This document shows positions 15,601-30,600 of a stretch of 64,000 nt of DNA, piece after piece (within the stretch, counting starts at the first letter, position 1; the number at the start of each line of letters is the position of its first letter). Source of the DNA: Vombatus ursinus. Taxonomy: Eukaryota; Chordata; Mammalia; Diprotodontia; Vombatidae. Made by a program: the position numbers and the translations under genes. The notes below the pieces were generated by a model that was not told the DNA's origin, ran no database searches, and saw only the letters and a program-made list of their open reading frames with translations. The stretch covers positions 13,683,888-13,747,887 of the forward strand of contig NW_020954608.1 in the NCBI RefSeq assembly GCF_900497805.2, read 5' to 3'.

Positions 15601-18600
15601 CAATATTTTTAAAATGACAGTGCTACTTAAATTAATTTACTTATTCAGTGCCATAACAATCACACTATGAAATGATTATTTTATAAAGCTAGAAAAAAAT
15701 AATGAAATTCATGTGGGAAGAGTAAAAGGTCAAAGTCAACATTCTCAAGGGAAATAATGAAAACAAAAAGGAAAGAAGGGAACCTAGCGGTAAGCTGAGC
15801 TATATTACAAAGGAGTAATCACAAAAATGATTTGGTACTGGCTAAAAAATAGAGAGGTTGATTATTGTAACAGATTAGGTACACAATATAAATAAGCAAA
15901 TGAAGACAATAATGCTGTGTGTGTTAAACCCAGTTCTCAGCTTAGGGTGGCTTAGTGGATAGAGTGTTGAGTCTGGAATCAGGAAGATGTGAGTTCAAAT
16001 GTGGCTTCAGACACTTAATGACTTTGTGACTCTGGGCAAGTCACTTAACCTGTTTGCCTCAGTTTACTCATCTATCAAATGGGGATAATAATAGCACCTA
16101 CCTCCCCAGGATTGTTGTGAGGATCGAATGAGATAATTGTAAAGTGCTTAGCACAGTGCCTGACACACAGTAAGGGCTGTATGAACATTAGCTGCTGCTT
16201 AGCTGTTGGGATAAGTCTCACCAAAAATAGGTATAAACCAACATCTCATACCATGTAAGCACCAAATGAATAAGATATAAAGAGTAACATTATCAACACT
16301 AGAGATCAAGGAAGAAATTACCTGAAAGTCTATGGATAGGGGAATAGTTCATGACCAAACAAGATATAGAGAAGATTACAGAAGACAAGCTGAACAGTTT
16401 TTATTATATGAAATTTAAAAGGGTTTGCACAAACAAAACCAATGCAGTTAAAATTAGAAGGGAAACAGGTAATTGGGCAGTAAGAAAAAAAAAACTTTGT
16501 AGCAAGTTTCCCTAAAAAATAAATGGTCAAAAGATATGAATAGGCAATTTGCATAAAGCAGGGCTCTTAAAAGAATTCCTAAAAGTCTTCACTCTACTCT
16601 AAACTCCTTGTAGGCTGAGGATCCAGCGTCACAGTCTTGGAAGATTTTTTCTTTTGCATACATGTCCTGTTCTTCCCCACTTCCCTTAGAGGAGAGCTTT
16701 GGGTGCTCCATGCAGTTGGAACAGAAGAAATCACTTGTTCACTGCAGTTCCGCTCAGTTAGCTCCTCACAGCTTTTCATCTCTTTCTTCCATAGACGTCA
16801 GTTGTGATGTTGTGACCACAGTAATTCTTCAAGGCCTTCTATATATGGACGGAAGGGCAGTAGAAATGTATGCATCATAGGTCTCTGAAAGTGTAACCTC
16901 AATGTAAAGACCAGTTCACTCCAGACTACACCTGGCCACATCTTGGCCACATCTTAGCTAAACTTTTGTGAATGTATTTGAGGGATGCTTCTCTATACCA
17001 TGACCTCCCCTGACTTCACTTACTTAATATTAGCATCATCCCTTTAAAGATGGTAATTTGTACCATTTTAACCGTAGAAATCATTGCTTCTAAGCATGGA
17101 ACTATAGAAAATACTACATTTTTCAAATGTTTACCATTTTACAGTCGTGATGAGAGGAGGTGGATTGAAAAACAAAACAGAGCAGCTAGGGCACAAAGGA
17201 AAAAAGAAGAAATGAACAGAATAAGAACATTAGTTGGTAAGTATACATTGTTTTTCAAAATATTTAATTAATTGGGGGGATTAAATATTCACAGTGTTTT
17301 CTTTCTTCTGATAGATAATGCATATAGCTGTGATCCTAGGATAAAAAAATTTAAGGAAGAAGAAAAAGCCAAGAAGGAAGCAGAGAAAAAAGCAAAAGTA
17401 GAAGCAAAGAGAAAGGAGCAAGAGGCAAAAGAAAAAGTAAGTTGACAATTTTCAGAGTTGGCTGGTGGAATGAATTTATTCAGTCAATCAATAAACATTT
17501 ATTAAGCATCTACTCTGTGCCAGGCTACTGTGCTAAGTACTAGAGATACAAAAAGAAGGAAAAGAGTTCTTGCCTTCAAGGAGCTTATAATCTAATGGGG
17601 GAAACAACATTCAAACAAATACATACAAAGCAGGTTATATACAGGATAAGTAGGAAATAATTAACAGAGGGAAGGCACTAGAATTAAGAGGGGTTGGAGA
17701 AGGCTTCCTGTAGAAGGTGGAATTTTAATTGAGATTTGAAGGAAGCTAGGAAGGTAAGTAATCAGAGTGGAGAAGGAGCATTACAGGCACAAGGGAGAGC
17801 CACAGAAATGGAGTGTCTTGTTAGTGGAACAGCTAGGATGTCAGTGTGACTGGATCAAAGAGTACATGTCAGGGAGTAAGATATAAGAAAACTGGAAAGC
17901 TGGGAGGGGGCTAGGTTATGAAGGGCTTTGAACACCAAACAGCATTTTGTATTTGCTCCTGGAGTTTATAAAAATATACCACGAGATAAAAATTCCTCAT
18001 TAGTCTACAAGCCTATTAAAAATATAGAAAACCCAGGGACTTAAACTTAAAAGTGTTATTGCTAATAGATAATTTGCATAATTAGTAGCAAGAGAGGAAT
18101 CTTAAGTATGAACACTTATCAAGCATTTACTGAGAATATATTGGGTGATGCAGATAGTGTAACTATCATGGAAGCATCTGATATCTTCGGCAACATAGTA
18201 GCTAACATCTAATGTATTCCTATTGAAATAGGACATATGTGAAGGAATTTATTATTCTGACCATACTGTGGTCAGTCTTTGTTCTTCATTAAGATGATTT
18301 CAATCTCAACTATTTTCTGAATCAAAATATTCATTAAATAAGATTGGAATAGTTGTTTAAGGCCATTGAACAGTGGCACATTCCATTTTCAGGGCATGAT
18401 AGTTTCTCGTTTCCCTGAATATAGCAAAGGCAAGCTGAATTAGAAGCAGCTCGATTAGCGAAGGAGAAAGAAGAAGAAGAAGTTAGACAACAAGCATTAC
18501 TGGCAAAGAAAGAAAAGGAAATTCAGAAAAAAGCCATTAAAAAGGAAAGGCAAAAACTTCGAACTTCGTGCAAGGTATGTCAGTCTGGTGAAGCAAAAAA

Positions 18601-21600
18601 TCTTCTCACATACCAAATAAGATTATAATTCCAGAACTGGAAGGGATCTCAGAGGCCAGCTTCTCCAGCCTCTTTTTTTACGGATGAGAAAACTGAAGGG
18701 TTAAGTGACCTATGCAGAGTTATGTAATTCGTGTCAAATGCAGGATTTGAACCCATGTGCTCGGACTCAGACCAGTGCTGTCTCCTGTGTAGCAGCATTT
18801 ATCAGGTGCTTTAGTATATGCTGGGCATCTGTATCTGCTAAGCATAGTGTATCCAAAAATAAAAACTAATCTGTTTCTCCCCAGTAGAACACATGTACAT
18901 AAAACAATGCAAAATAATTTCATCTGGGGCATGGAGGGCACTGGCAACTGGAGAGGTGAAGATAGGTCTTGGGTAGGGGGTGGCATGTTGAGATAATCCC
19001 TGAATGAAGCTCGGGATTCTAAATGGCAAAGGTTAGGGAAGAGTACATTCCAGGCATGGAGGTAAGCTTATGCACACAGAGACGGGAAATTTATGATACC
19101 CACGTTTTACATAGTAGGCACTCAAAGTATTTTTTTTAATAACTTTCAATCCCTCCTGCCTAGCTAAACTTTTCTCCCCACTTCCCTAGCTGTAATTTTA
19201 GATTTGCATATCTTTCACTATCTCCCTAAATTTGATCATATTAATTAGTTTCTATTTACCTTCGTGTAATTGGTATATGATATGGTATTCATTAGTTTTA
19301 AATATTAAGTAAATGTGTTTGGGATTTTTTTTTTGCTCACCAGCACCTCATATTTATCATCGTACCAGGTGATTAACACTTTTACTGAAATATAAACTCT
19401 CTGGTAGTAGATATTTATACTTAGGAATAGATGGAGTAGCACACTCAGCTTAACAAATGAAGGAAAATTCTGTTATGGGGATGACACTACTTCTTTATCC
19501 ACAAGCAATTTCTTGGGGACTTAAATTGACTCATAATAGCTATAAGGCTTATTCACTCTGCATCCATTGCCTACAAAAGATGGCTTTTATAGCTGTGAAG
19601 AACTTGGCCAGATTCCCCCAGGATTTTGACTGAAGGTCAGAAGCTATGACATAAATTAAACTGCTAGGATTTGCAAAGGTTCGTGTATAAAATCTATTTA
19701 GCTATTAAATTGGTCTTGTAAATCAACAATAATTTGCATCAGTACGTACACAACAAAATTATATGTTTGTGCTTTCTAGAATTGGAATTATTTTTCAGAC
19801 AGTGAGGCAGAGTCTGTTAAAATGATGGAAGAGATTGAAAAGCTTTGTGATCGTCTTGAACTAACAAGGTATGATCACCATCTTACTGTCGATCTCTATC
19901 AAGAAGCTAGCCTTTTCTTTTTTTGGTTTTAAAATTATAATCATAATACTTAGTATATTAATTTATTAAACTCTGAAACAGCTAATGTTGCTTTCTAAAT
20001 ACCACTGATTTATTCTGAGAGAAACTTAGGCCATATATCATGGTTATGATCTTAACAACAGTACACGAACTAATCAATATCAATTGTTCAAATGTGTATT
20101 TATAGCCACTTGTTTTACAAATGCATATACACAAATATATAAAAACAGATTTCCAGAAAGAAAAACAGAAAATGCTAAGATTTGGAACTATAGTTGAACA
20201 AAGCTAGAGACTAAAATTGCATGATGAATATTGGGTAGTTATAGATTGATTTCTTCATTATAAAAGTTAGATGCTCAAACAAGCAGCACCCTTTTGTACA
20301 TGTTGGCACTTAAATTTGTAATAATGGCAGCTTTGCTGGACTGTAAAATTGCAATAAGAAGTTACATAAAATTAAGTCATCTTCACATTTAGTAACATGA
20401 AGGGATTGGCTCTTTCAGTGCAATATAAGGTGGTTCCTGTATGTGAAACTCAGGATCCTTAAACACAAAAAGTTAGCTTTTTCTATTAAATTTGAATGAA
20501 ATTTCATGTTCCTTTTAAAAATTTAGCTTGCAGTGCTTGAATGACGTTCTTACGTCTACTACAAAAGAAGAAGGGAAGGCTGCTGTGGAAAAGCAGGTAA
20601 TGTTCATTTAGCATATGCATTATTATAGTATGTATGATGTGTTGAACTAATTGGCTATAGTTGGTACACAATTATTGTATTTACCTTTGTCTCCTACTCT
20701 TAAATGTGCATATACATTTAGAGAATTTAGAGCTGACATGAACCAATCAAGAGTGTCTAATCCAGTCCCCCTTACTTTATAGATGAGGATGAAACTAAGG
20801 TCCAGAGAGGTTGATCCTTAGAACCCTAATAGGAAATTTTCACTAAATCTTGTACTTTTCAAAATCACTTTTCCCAGCTGTGTTTCTAGCTGTTGAACTG
20901 AACCAAAAAAATAGTGAGATTTCTTCTTTCTCTTAAGGATCATTCCAAGATCATTTTGTAGGTGAAAGAGATGAAGATCTAAAGACAATAAAGCCCATCC
21001 AGATTTCTTCACCTTAACTTACCTGATCTGATATTTTTTTCCAACTTTGTTATACATTATGACTTTTTCATATAGGGTATGGATATTGTAAATTTCATCT
21101 TGTGGTCTTTCATGGTGAGAGCAAATATATTTTGTGCAGATTTTCATCACATATAAAAACAGAAAATTAGAGTCATGGTTTATTTCAGTTTTTGAAAATT
21201 AGACTTAATTGAATATCAGCATGTCAATCAAAAAGCATACAACAATATGAATTTACTAAAGACAGCAGCTAAGGCTTTCTGGGTTGTGTTTGTGCTTTCT
21301 TGCTGTAGAAGTCAAGTACTAACATAGAATTTTTTCATTTAACTGGTGGGAAAATGGATGTATGTAGTCTTAATTTTTCTGTGTTTGTATTTCATTTATA
21401 TGAACTAAGCCTAATTGATCTTAGTTGACACACTTAAAATCTAGACAGTTTTTAAGGGGTAGTTTAATTGGTAATATGTTCTGGCTTTCAATTTAACTTG
21501 CCAAGTATTTATTCAGTATCAGTTAGGTACCTTGGAGATGACTATAACAATAGTTGACATTTACTTTCATAAAAAGAATCCTGTGAGGTAATCATTCAAA

Positions 21601-24600
21601 ATATCATCATTTCTTTTTTACAGGTAAGCTTGGCCAATTGTGATGAATCCTTTGGCCATGGCAATCCATAAATACAGAATGCCCTTGAGTTTGACTTCTG
21701 TAGTGATGGTGGTAGAAAAGGGAGAGACAGTATAAAGAATCATAGTTTTTAGACTATGATTGTAAATAAACATTAGTACCTTTGACATTCAAAATTTTTT
21801 TTCCCCTTGTGGCTCACCATTTCTTTTTATTGGTACGCAATAATAATGCCCTCTGAGGAAAACTATAGCTTAGTGTTCAAAACAAATCCTGTCCTGAAGC
21901 ATATATTTTAAAGGCTTTGGGAGTAGTAAACTTGGACCCAAAGGCTTTAGCACTGGCATCTTTAGTTGGCTGCCTTAGGATTGTTGAGCTTGGCAACCTT
22001 GAGGTCAGTGGGCTTAGCCTTAGAATCATTGGGCTTGGTGATGTTGGTGCCAGTAGACTTAGTGGGCTTGGTAACTTTAGAGATCATTGGTTGTGGCAAC
22101 CTAATAGTCATGCGTGGTGATCTTGGGACCTGGATGTTTGGCAGTAGTAGTGGGGCTGGTGCATCAGGTGTAGCTTTAGGGGGCTGTAGTCTTGGCAATC
22201 CTGGGCCTGATCTTGTTCTTGGGGACTTTGATGCTAAAGCTTCAGACACTCAGAAACTGATGACTTTGACATTGTTGGCCTGCATCTTCTTCAGTTCCTG
22301 CTTAGCCTCTTTATCATAACATGTTTCTTAGGAATTTGGGGTCACCCCTTTCAGAACCTCTTATCTCTGCAACTTGGGTTTCTTGATGCTATTTATGTTC
22401 CATTTATCTGACTTATTTTGGGTGGTATGGTTCTTAGATTTGGCCATCTTTATATCTCACCACTTGTGTTGCTGTCATTCAGTGGACTGGAAGAGACCAA
22501 GAGTGAGAGAAAAAGCAACTTTGGTACATTTTAAAATGTGATATCCTCATTCATTTACCAGTGCTAATGGATATACTAATGGAGGAACTGAATTATATAA
22601 ATTCTGACACTTAGTATAAATGAAACCAGAAGACAAAATAAAGATGTAATTAAAGATAAATAAAAGAATGGTATGAAGAGAACTATTAAGGACTTGAAGC
22701 ATTTGATTAATCATTCATGCATAGGCAACAAGAAACTGGGAATGCTTGGTCATTTTGTATTAACAGTACTCATGATGAACATTTGCAAAAAAAAAAAAAA
22801 AACACCATGAAGATAATTGCAACTTATGCATCAGCATCTGTTGCAGAGGACAGGAGATGAAAGAATTTCCTGAAGAACTTAATATTCTCCATATAAAGTG
22901 AATATAATATTGTAATACTTGGTGGCTTCTCTGCAAAAGTGGACATAAGAAGAGCTGTAAAAAAATAAGTTGGAAAACATGGTTCAGGACTAAGAAATCA
23001 GAAAAATCAAAAGTTTATAGACTATATGAAAGCTTCACTCCTAAATATCATGAATATTTCCTTCAAGAAGAGAGTTGTATGGCACTGATAAGGTGAGCAC
23101 CAAATAACATCACAAAAAAAATTAAGTGAATTCTACCTTCAGAGAGAAGAAATGACTAGTTAGTGATGTGAGAGTCATTTCTGAATCAGCTGTTTATATA
23201 GTCAGATCATTGACTTATTAGAGAGCAAAGATCAAAATCAATACCAGATTAGAAGAATGAAAACAAGAAGATAGTCTTCTCTTGAGTGAACTCCAGCTGG
23301 ATATATTGGAACAAGTTATTGACACTGAAAAATGCAAAGTGGTTAAAAGAACAAACATCAATGCTGACTATCATCATTCTTGAGGAAGCTTAATCAATAC
23401 AAATCAGTTGCCCAAGGATACTAAGAGTACCTGGAAATACCTCAGCCAGAAGATAAGTGAGATCAAGGCCAGTCAGAGGCACTGTTGGTTTCTACATTGT
23501 GAAACTTGGTGAAATAACATCCCAGGAGAATAATAAGCAGGGTCACTTCATAGGGTGGTGAGTAGAGGGAAAAACAAGTTTTAAAAGAAAACTTGGCCAG
23601 GGACACAACTAAACCAGATAATCCCAAGGGCATTTCAGGATGAAATGGAAGAAAAACAAACACAAGTTGAAAAAGGTATGTTAAGGTTTCTATGACCAAT
23701 TATTTTCTCCAGTAGTGAAAACTGAGCCACCACACTCAGATAACATCACAGCCCTACAATGCCACATGAGGAAGTAAAAGTGATACTAAAGAAAACAGAG
23801 CTAGAACAGTTGAAGTAAACCATTTATGTACAGGGGAAGTCTATGATAGAAACAGTATTTTTGACAGTAGCATGGTATTTTAAAGCTCACAGGGACTTAG
23901 GGGGCATTTCCCCTACCTTAAAGTAAACCCCAACTATAACGTACCCAAGAAGTCATCTGAGCTCTGCTTTAAGGCCTTTAATGAGGCAGGGGAAGAGGGG
24001 TGGGGGAGGTGATATACCTATTGCTTTTCAAGGAAGTCTGTTTTGCTTTTGGATAACTAAATGTAAGCAAGTTTTTCCTAAGTCAGGCTTGAATTTACCT
24101 CTTTGCCACTTCTACCCACTGCTCCTGTTTCTGCCCTGTGACAACAAAGAAAAGTCTAATCCCACTTCCATATAAGTCTTTTAGATACTTGAACATGATG
24201 TTCATGTACCTCCTGAAATCTTAATCCTTTATTCTATCCGTTACTATGAAATCCTTTACTCTATCCGTTCCCAGACTCAAGGCTCATCATCATTCTGATT
24301 GCCTTCCTTTAAACTTTCTATCAATGTCTTTTCTGAAGAACTTTAGAATTGATTGCATGACATGGGAGACATTGGCAAAGGACTGCCTGAAGTGGTGTAC
24401 CCACATTAAAGAAGGCTCTGTGCTATATGAGCAAAGCAGAATCAAAGTAGCTCAAGAGAAATGCAGCACAAGTAAATTTAGAGAATCCATCCCAAATGTT
24501 CATGTGGACTATTTGTGCCTGACCTGGTAGAGCATTCTGAGCTCAGATTGGTCTGATCGGGCCACAGTTGGACAACACTGTAATTTGACCCTAACATAGT

Positions 24601-27600
24601 GATGTCATTTTGGTCTTCTTCAAGAATGAAGAACAACAGGGGGCAGCTAGGCCCTGAAGTCAGGAGGACCTGAGGTCAAATCCGGCCTCAGACTGTGTGA
24701 CCCTGGGCAAATCACTTAACCCCCATTGCCTTTAAAAAAAAAAATGAAGAAACAACCAGCCAACCAACGATCAATGTCTTTCTTAAATGTGGCCCTGAGA
24801 ATAGAACACAGTAATCACATAGCTAGCCTGAACAGGACACAGTACTTTGCCTCTTAAAACAGCTGAAAAAAATCACTTTAGCATTTTGGGCTGGCCTGTT
24901 ATGTGGCTGAGTCATTGAGTTTGCAGTTTACCAGATCTTTTTCAGACAAACTGCTGTCTGACTTTACCCATCCTGACCCTGAAGTTGACTTTTAAAATGT
25001 GAATATAAGGCTTTTCATGTATTTTCATCATGTCAGCTATCCCTCCAGTTTTATGCAACCTACAATGAGCATACCTTCCTTAATTCAAGTTATTGTTGAA
25101 AATGTGAAATACCACCAGGCCAAGCATAGATCCCTGGGACGCTTCAGTAGATAGAAGACTTGCCAAGTTAACATAAAACACTTAATGACTGGTCTTTGAG
25201 TCCAGCCATTCAACCACTTCACAGTTCAATTGTATTATTGTCTAGTCACCATCTCTCCATCTTTTCTGCAAGAGTAATATGAGATAGTTGTCAGATGCTT
25301 TGCTAAATTCTAGTTAAATTATATCCATCATTCAGTTAGTAAGCACTTAACTTTGTGTCAGGCGCAGTGCTAAAGGATACAAAGAAAAAGCCGAAACATA
25401 GTATATAAAAAAAAATGTCCATGTATATATAACATGAAACAATATGTGTACCTTTATAGGCATATAAATGATTACCTCCAAAAATCAGATATAAAGTAAT
25501 CGTAGAAGGAGAAGGCACTAACACCTGGGGAAAGACTTTTCAGGAGGTGGTCCCTGAATTGAGCCTTGGAAGAAGACAGGCATTCTAAGAGTCAGATGAG
25601 GAAATAAAGTGTTCTAGGTATGGAAATAGCCCTGGTGAAGAGAAATAGAATATTGTATGTAAAAAACAGCAAATAGACTAAGATGACTGAACCATAAAGA
25701 CATATATGAAGAGAATAATATGTAAGAAGACTGTTTAGGGGCCCTGACCTACTTATTTAGTAACAATCAAAATAGAAAATACATTTAGTCAAGCATGACC
25801 TGTTTTTGATGAAGTCAGGCTGGCTTTTTGTAAATGCTGTTTTTTCTAGGTATTCACTGAAGATACTCATTGTCAAACTGTTCTTATTTTTTGAAAACTG
25901 GAGCAGTATTTGCCCTTCTGCTCCATCAATACAACTTCCATTCTCGACAGTCTTTCAGATATCAGTCAGCCAGCCAATTTTTTAAATATCCAAAGATATG
26001 GTTCATTTGGGCCACGTAACTTGAATTCATCTAGACTCTTACTATATCCTTATTTATCTTGGATATCAGTTCCTTGTTAGCTATTTTTGTTCTATCATTT
26101 CTAGTGCAAAGGTCATTTTGCTTGGCAGAGAAAACAGAAGTAAAATAAGAATCCAGTTTCCAAATGCGTGGAAGAAATCATAGACCTCATTATTACCCCC
26201 CAAAAAGGACAGAAAATACCAATCACTACCAATCCAAATGGTAATTTCCCATCTCCACAAAATCTCTGAGAACACATTCATGGAGGGTATCTTTGGTGAA
26301 GATATGAAAAGGATAAAATGCCTTCTAAAGGCTAAGTGCCTTTAAGTGCCCCCTTGCTCCCTTGCACATATTAAAATGTGAGATTCCTTTAAAGATTTAA
26401 CAGTGGAGATAACTTTGTTCATTGACCCTCCAAAACATGCTTGTCAGAGGTGTTTTCCAATGGCATGTTGGATGTCTGGTTGAAAAAGGGATGGAGCAGT
26501 CCTCCAGATGTTCCCTTTTTTGCAGATGACAGTGCTAATTGCATCAAAATTTAAAACATCCTGTAAATATCATCAGTTAACTCTGGAATATAGTAGAGCT
26601 TCCTAATTTTTTTATATATTTATATACGTGCATGTATACACACATGCACATACAAATAAATATATGTGGTAGTTTGCTCTACAGTGCTACATGAGGAAGT
26701 AAAAGTAAACAGAGCAACTGAAATAAATTAGTTATATATAAAGTCTGAAGCGTATGTATGTATAATGGCAACATATACTTGCCTGTATAAGATTTTATTT
26801 ATATATGTGCATATGTGTACACACACATCTAAGTCATTTCATATAAATGACTTAGATGAGTGCAACCTGTCTACATGGGAAAAACCAAATGAATAAAAAT
26901 CTGTTGTCCATATAAGCCACTGATTTCATATTTACATTAAGTAATTTAATATTTCCTATTAAATTCATTTACTATTTCATTAAGTGTAGATATAGGCACA
27001 TATAGAATCTTATACATAGATAAGTGTATATGGGGGGAAGGGGAATGGACCCAGAATTCAATATAAGAGTGGGCTTGATTGCCTTTGGGAAATTTTAATT
27101 AACCCATTCATTTTCCTATATCAAAGTTCCATATTTTTAACATAAATACTCCTTGGGTGATTTCAAAACTGAGATAGTATGCGATTCCTGAACATGAACC
27201 TGTATTTTTTAGCAAAAGAAAATCTAAAACCAGACAAAAAAGTATTAAAGTTAACCATAATATTTATTAAATTGAGATAGGTCATCCAGGTGTTCAGACA
27301 TTTGCTCAAACCAATAGCTATAGGGATCTTATGTTTTAAGTGTAGAAGTCTATTCACCTAGCTTGGAAGTTTTGATGACTTACTGGATGGAGACGATTCT
27401 TGTTCGGATTGTTACTGGCTGGATTAGGTGGCCACTGTGGTCACTTCCATCTTTGATTTTAGTGATGCTATATAGCTAGCACTTATGCAATACCATGGTA
27501 TTCAAAGAATTCAAGTTGAAGGTCACACAAATGATAATTGAAGAGGATGGGGGGGGGGACAGTGGGTAGGTAGGTGGCAATATACTACCAACAAAGGATT

Positions 27601-30600
27601 TTACAGAAACAGCAGCATATAAAGGACATCCAAGAGATAGATATGATGAGAAAAGTAGGTTATTCATTTATATGGAAAACTAATGGGAAGCCTGCAGGTA
27701 GCACTGACATCTCGTGTTAAGAGATCTAGAACCTTCCCCTCTTCCATGATTCCATCCTCCAGACAGGGGGAGGATTTTTGGCGTGACATAGACAAGAGTA
27801 GCACAGGATGAGGTGGGGATTGTAATCTGCACCATTAACCCTTCATGTGATAGATGAGAGCCATCAAAATATTTACTGGAGAGTAAATAGAGTTAGAAAG
27901 GTGAAGTGACTTGCCCACAGTAGTAAACTCGGGTCTTTTGATTCCTAATCTTTTCCTGCAGTGCTACTACAGTGCCCCAAAAGAAGCACCTAAAACTATC
28001 CCAGACATTAAAGATTAGCTTGTTAAACTCTTGCTAGGAAGATCAAGTATTTTGGAGGGAAAAATATGTTTTTAACCCAGGCCTGTTACTTCATTGCTGT
28101 TGGGAACTTCCCTCTACCAGTGCATCTCAACAACTATTCTTCAGTTTATAGTCTTAGAAAGTTGCCTAGGGCACTAAGAAAATGCATACTCACAGGCAGG
28201 GATAGTTTCATTTTTGTCTTTTTATGCTCAGTGCCTAGTGCAGTGCTGGCATATAGGTGTGTGATAAATACTTTTTTGAGAGATTAATTTGCCTACTATG
28301 TGCCTGAGACAACCTGAACTGAAGTCTGACTCCAAGGCTGGCTCTCTTGCCCCATTCTGCCTATTTGTATCGAAAACAATATAAAATAGTACAGGAAGTA
28401 CTTCTTCAGTCAAAGAAGGAAGTAATCAGAGCCAGAGAATTGATTAAGGTTTAATAGAGAAGTTGGAAGGCTGTTTTTTGAGAAGGCTAAGGCAGAATAG
28501 GTGTTAAAGGATGGAGGAGGACCTTTTTTAGTCCTAACTACTAAACCATGGAGCAGGGGTGGGAGTGAACAGAGGGCAGTGAGAATGGCTTGATTAGGGT
28601 TTGGGTTCAGGGGAAATGTTGAATGAGGCTGATTAGAGGAAATAAAGCTAGATAAGAATGAGCCCTGAACTGCAATTAAAAATGTATAGGTCTGGGGTGA
28701 GGGGCAGGATGCGTGCTTTACAAAGATGAACCAAAGCATTATGCAGAATATATGCATTTTTAAAAAGGCCTGATGGAGAGGCTGGTGATTTAAAGAAGAT
28801 GCAGAAGTTACAAATGTGTGGGTACAAGATCCCTTTAGGTTTGAGAAAGGACTAGATTAATAGCACAGGTGCTAGGATTAGTTGTTTGTTTTGTTTGTTT
28901 TGGTGAGGCAGTTGGGGTTGTGACTTGCCCAAGGTCACACAGCTGCTAAGTGTCAAGTGTTTGAGGCTAGATTTGAACTCGGGTCCTCCTGACTCCAAGG
29001 CCAGAGCTTTATCCACTGTGCCACCTAGCTGCCCCCTAGGATTAGTTTTAATGGTGATTAAGGGAAACTTCTCTGAGACTTGAGGAGCCATTGGGAGAGT
29101 AGGTAGAAAGACTAAGATGAGATGGCACAATTGAATGGCCTTTATCTCAGTAAAGTATGAGGGAGTTATTTTAGAATAAGATTGTAGAGATAGACTCTAG
29201 GAAGCTAGAAAGAGGCCTGAATTACTGCTGGCAGGAGCACTCTATTGAATGGGTCAGGGAGCAAATTTGCTTAAGTTCCCTTCAGCCTGGGAGCAAGTAT
29301 ATGGAAAGCAAATGAGAGGTGTTCCCAGGTTGGGAATTAGCATAGCAGATTATCATGGAAATCTGGGATAATAATGATGGGGGTAGCACCAAATGGTTTG
29401 CCTTAAGTCTACATCAGAAATTGTCTAGTATACCTCTTAGTTTTAAGCAATTGATCTTTACCTATCCTTCATGTAGATAGAAGAAATAAATGAGCAAATA
29501 AGAAAAGAAAAGGAAGAAGCTGAGGCTCGTATACGTCAAGCATCTAAGAGTACTGAGAAATCCACTGGTGGAGGTGGCAGTAGCAGTAAAAATTGGTCAG
29601 AAGATGACTTGCAGCTACTAATTAAAGCTGTGAATCTTTTCCCTGCTGGAACTAATTCAAGGTATCTCTTTTACTAAAATATTATTCAAAATACACTAAC
29701 TAGAACCTAGCAATGAGAGTCCATACTTCCAGACTATTTTTTAATCCACACGGGTGTAGACCAAAAACATTCAAGCAATCCTCTTGATGTGAACCTAGAC
29801 TTAGCCACCCTGGCTAATCCAAATAGGAGTCTCATCCAAAATAGGCAGCGTTCTCATAAACAAAATTCCAGTGTGAATCCTAAACTGGTTTTGTTAAAAT
29901 ATTTAAATATTATATTAAACATTTCATACTAATATCTCAGAAGAAATCATGATAAATAGATTTTTGGCTTATACCACAATACAACTGAAATCTTGTGTTT
30001 ACTTTATTGTGTTTTCTGTTCAGTACTAAGAGACTTAGCCACTCAGTGCTGTTTCACTTCTCAAAATTAGACAGGCTTTCTTTACAGCTGGTCCCTAATC
30101 AGATAGATAGCCAATTAAGACTCTTCTATTCAGATTCTAAATGAAATTATATACTTATTGTGACAACATATGCAAATGTGTAATTTATTTATGTAAAAAT
30201 AATATACAATATCTTAAGATTTTGTTATGCACTAAAACATATTGGATGAGGTTTTGTAGAATATAAAGATCAAAGCCTTTGAGTGGCAGTAGTTTCCAGT
30301 AATAGTAGTAATTTAAGACAGATTGTCTAATTTGGTGAAATTCTGTAAATAGTTTTTACTACAATAAAAACCCAAACAATATTGCTTCTGTTTTCTTATC
30401 TTGTGATAGGTGGGAAGTTATTGCCAATTATATGAACCTTCACTCTTCTTCTGGAATAAAGAGAACTGCAAAAGATGTCATCAGCAAGGCAAAGAGTCTT
30501 CAGAAACTGGGTATTTAAAACTTATGGTGAAGTCATTTTAAGGGAAGAAGCTGATTTGTCATATCAGTTACATTTTAGTAAATTAAATTTAGTAAATTCT

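Larger units (their letters stand above)
23885..26150 (-). repeat. L3/CR1 LINE fragment, interrupted twice
   Basis: The reverse strand carries L3/CR1 ORF2: accaggccaagcatagatcc, tttgagtccagccattcaac, atgctttgctaaattctagt, cttggcagagaaaacagaag. It is split by an insert at 24332-24769 and an L2 at 25330-25735. The right edge is uncertain. Confidence 0.75.

Noticed and set aside
21962-22249. 95-codon and 117-codon open frames
   Set aside because: They lie in the decayed RPL29 pseudogene tail; the Lys/Pro/Thr-rich text is a remnant.
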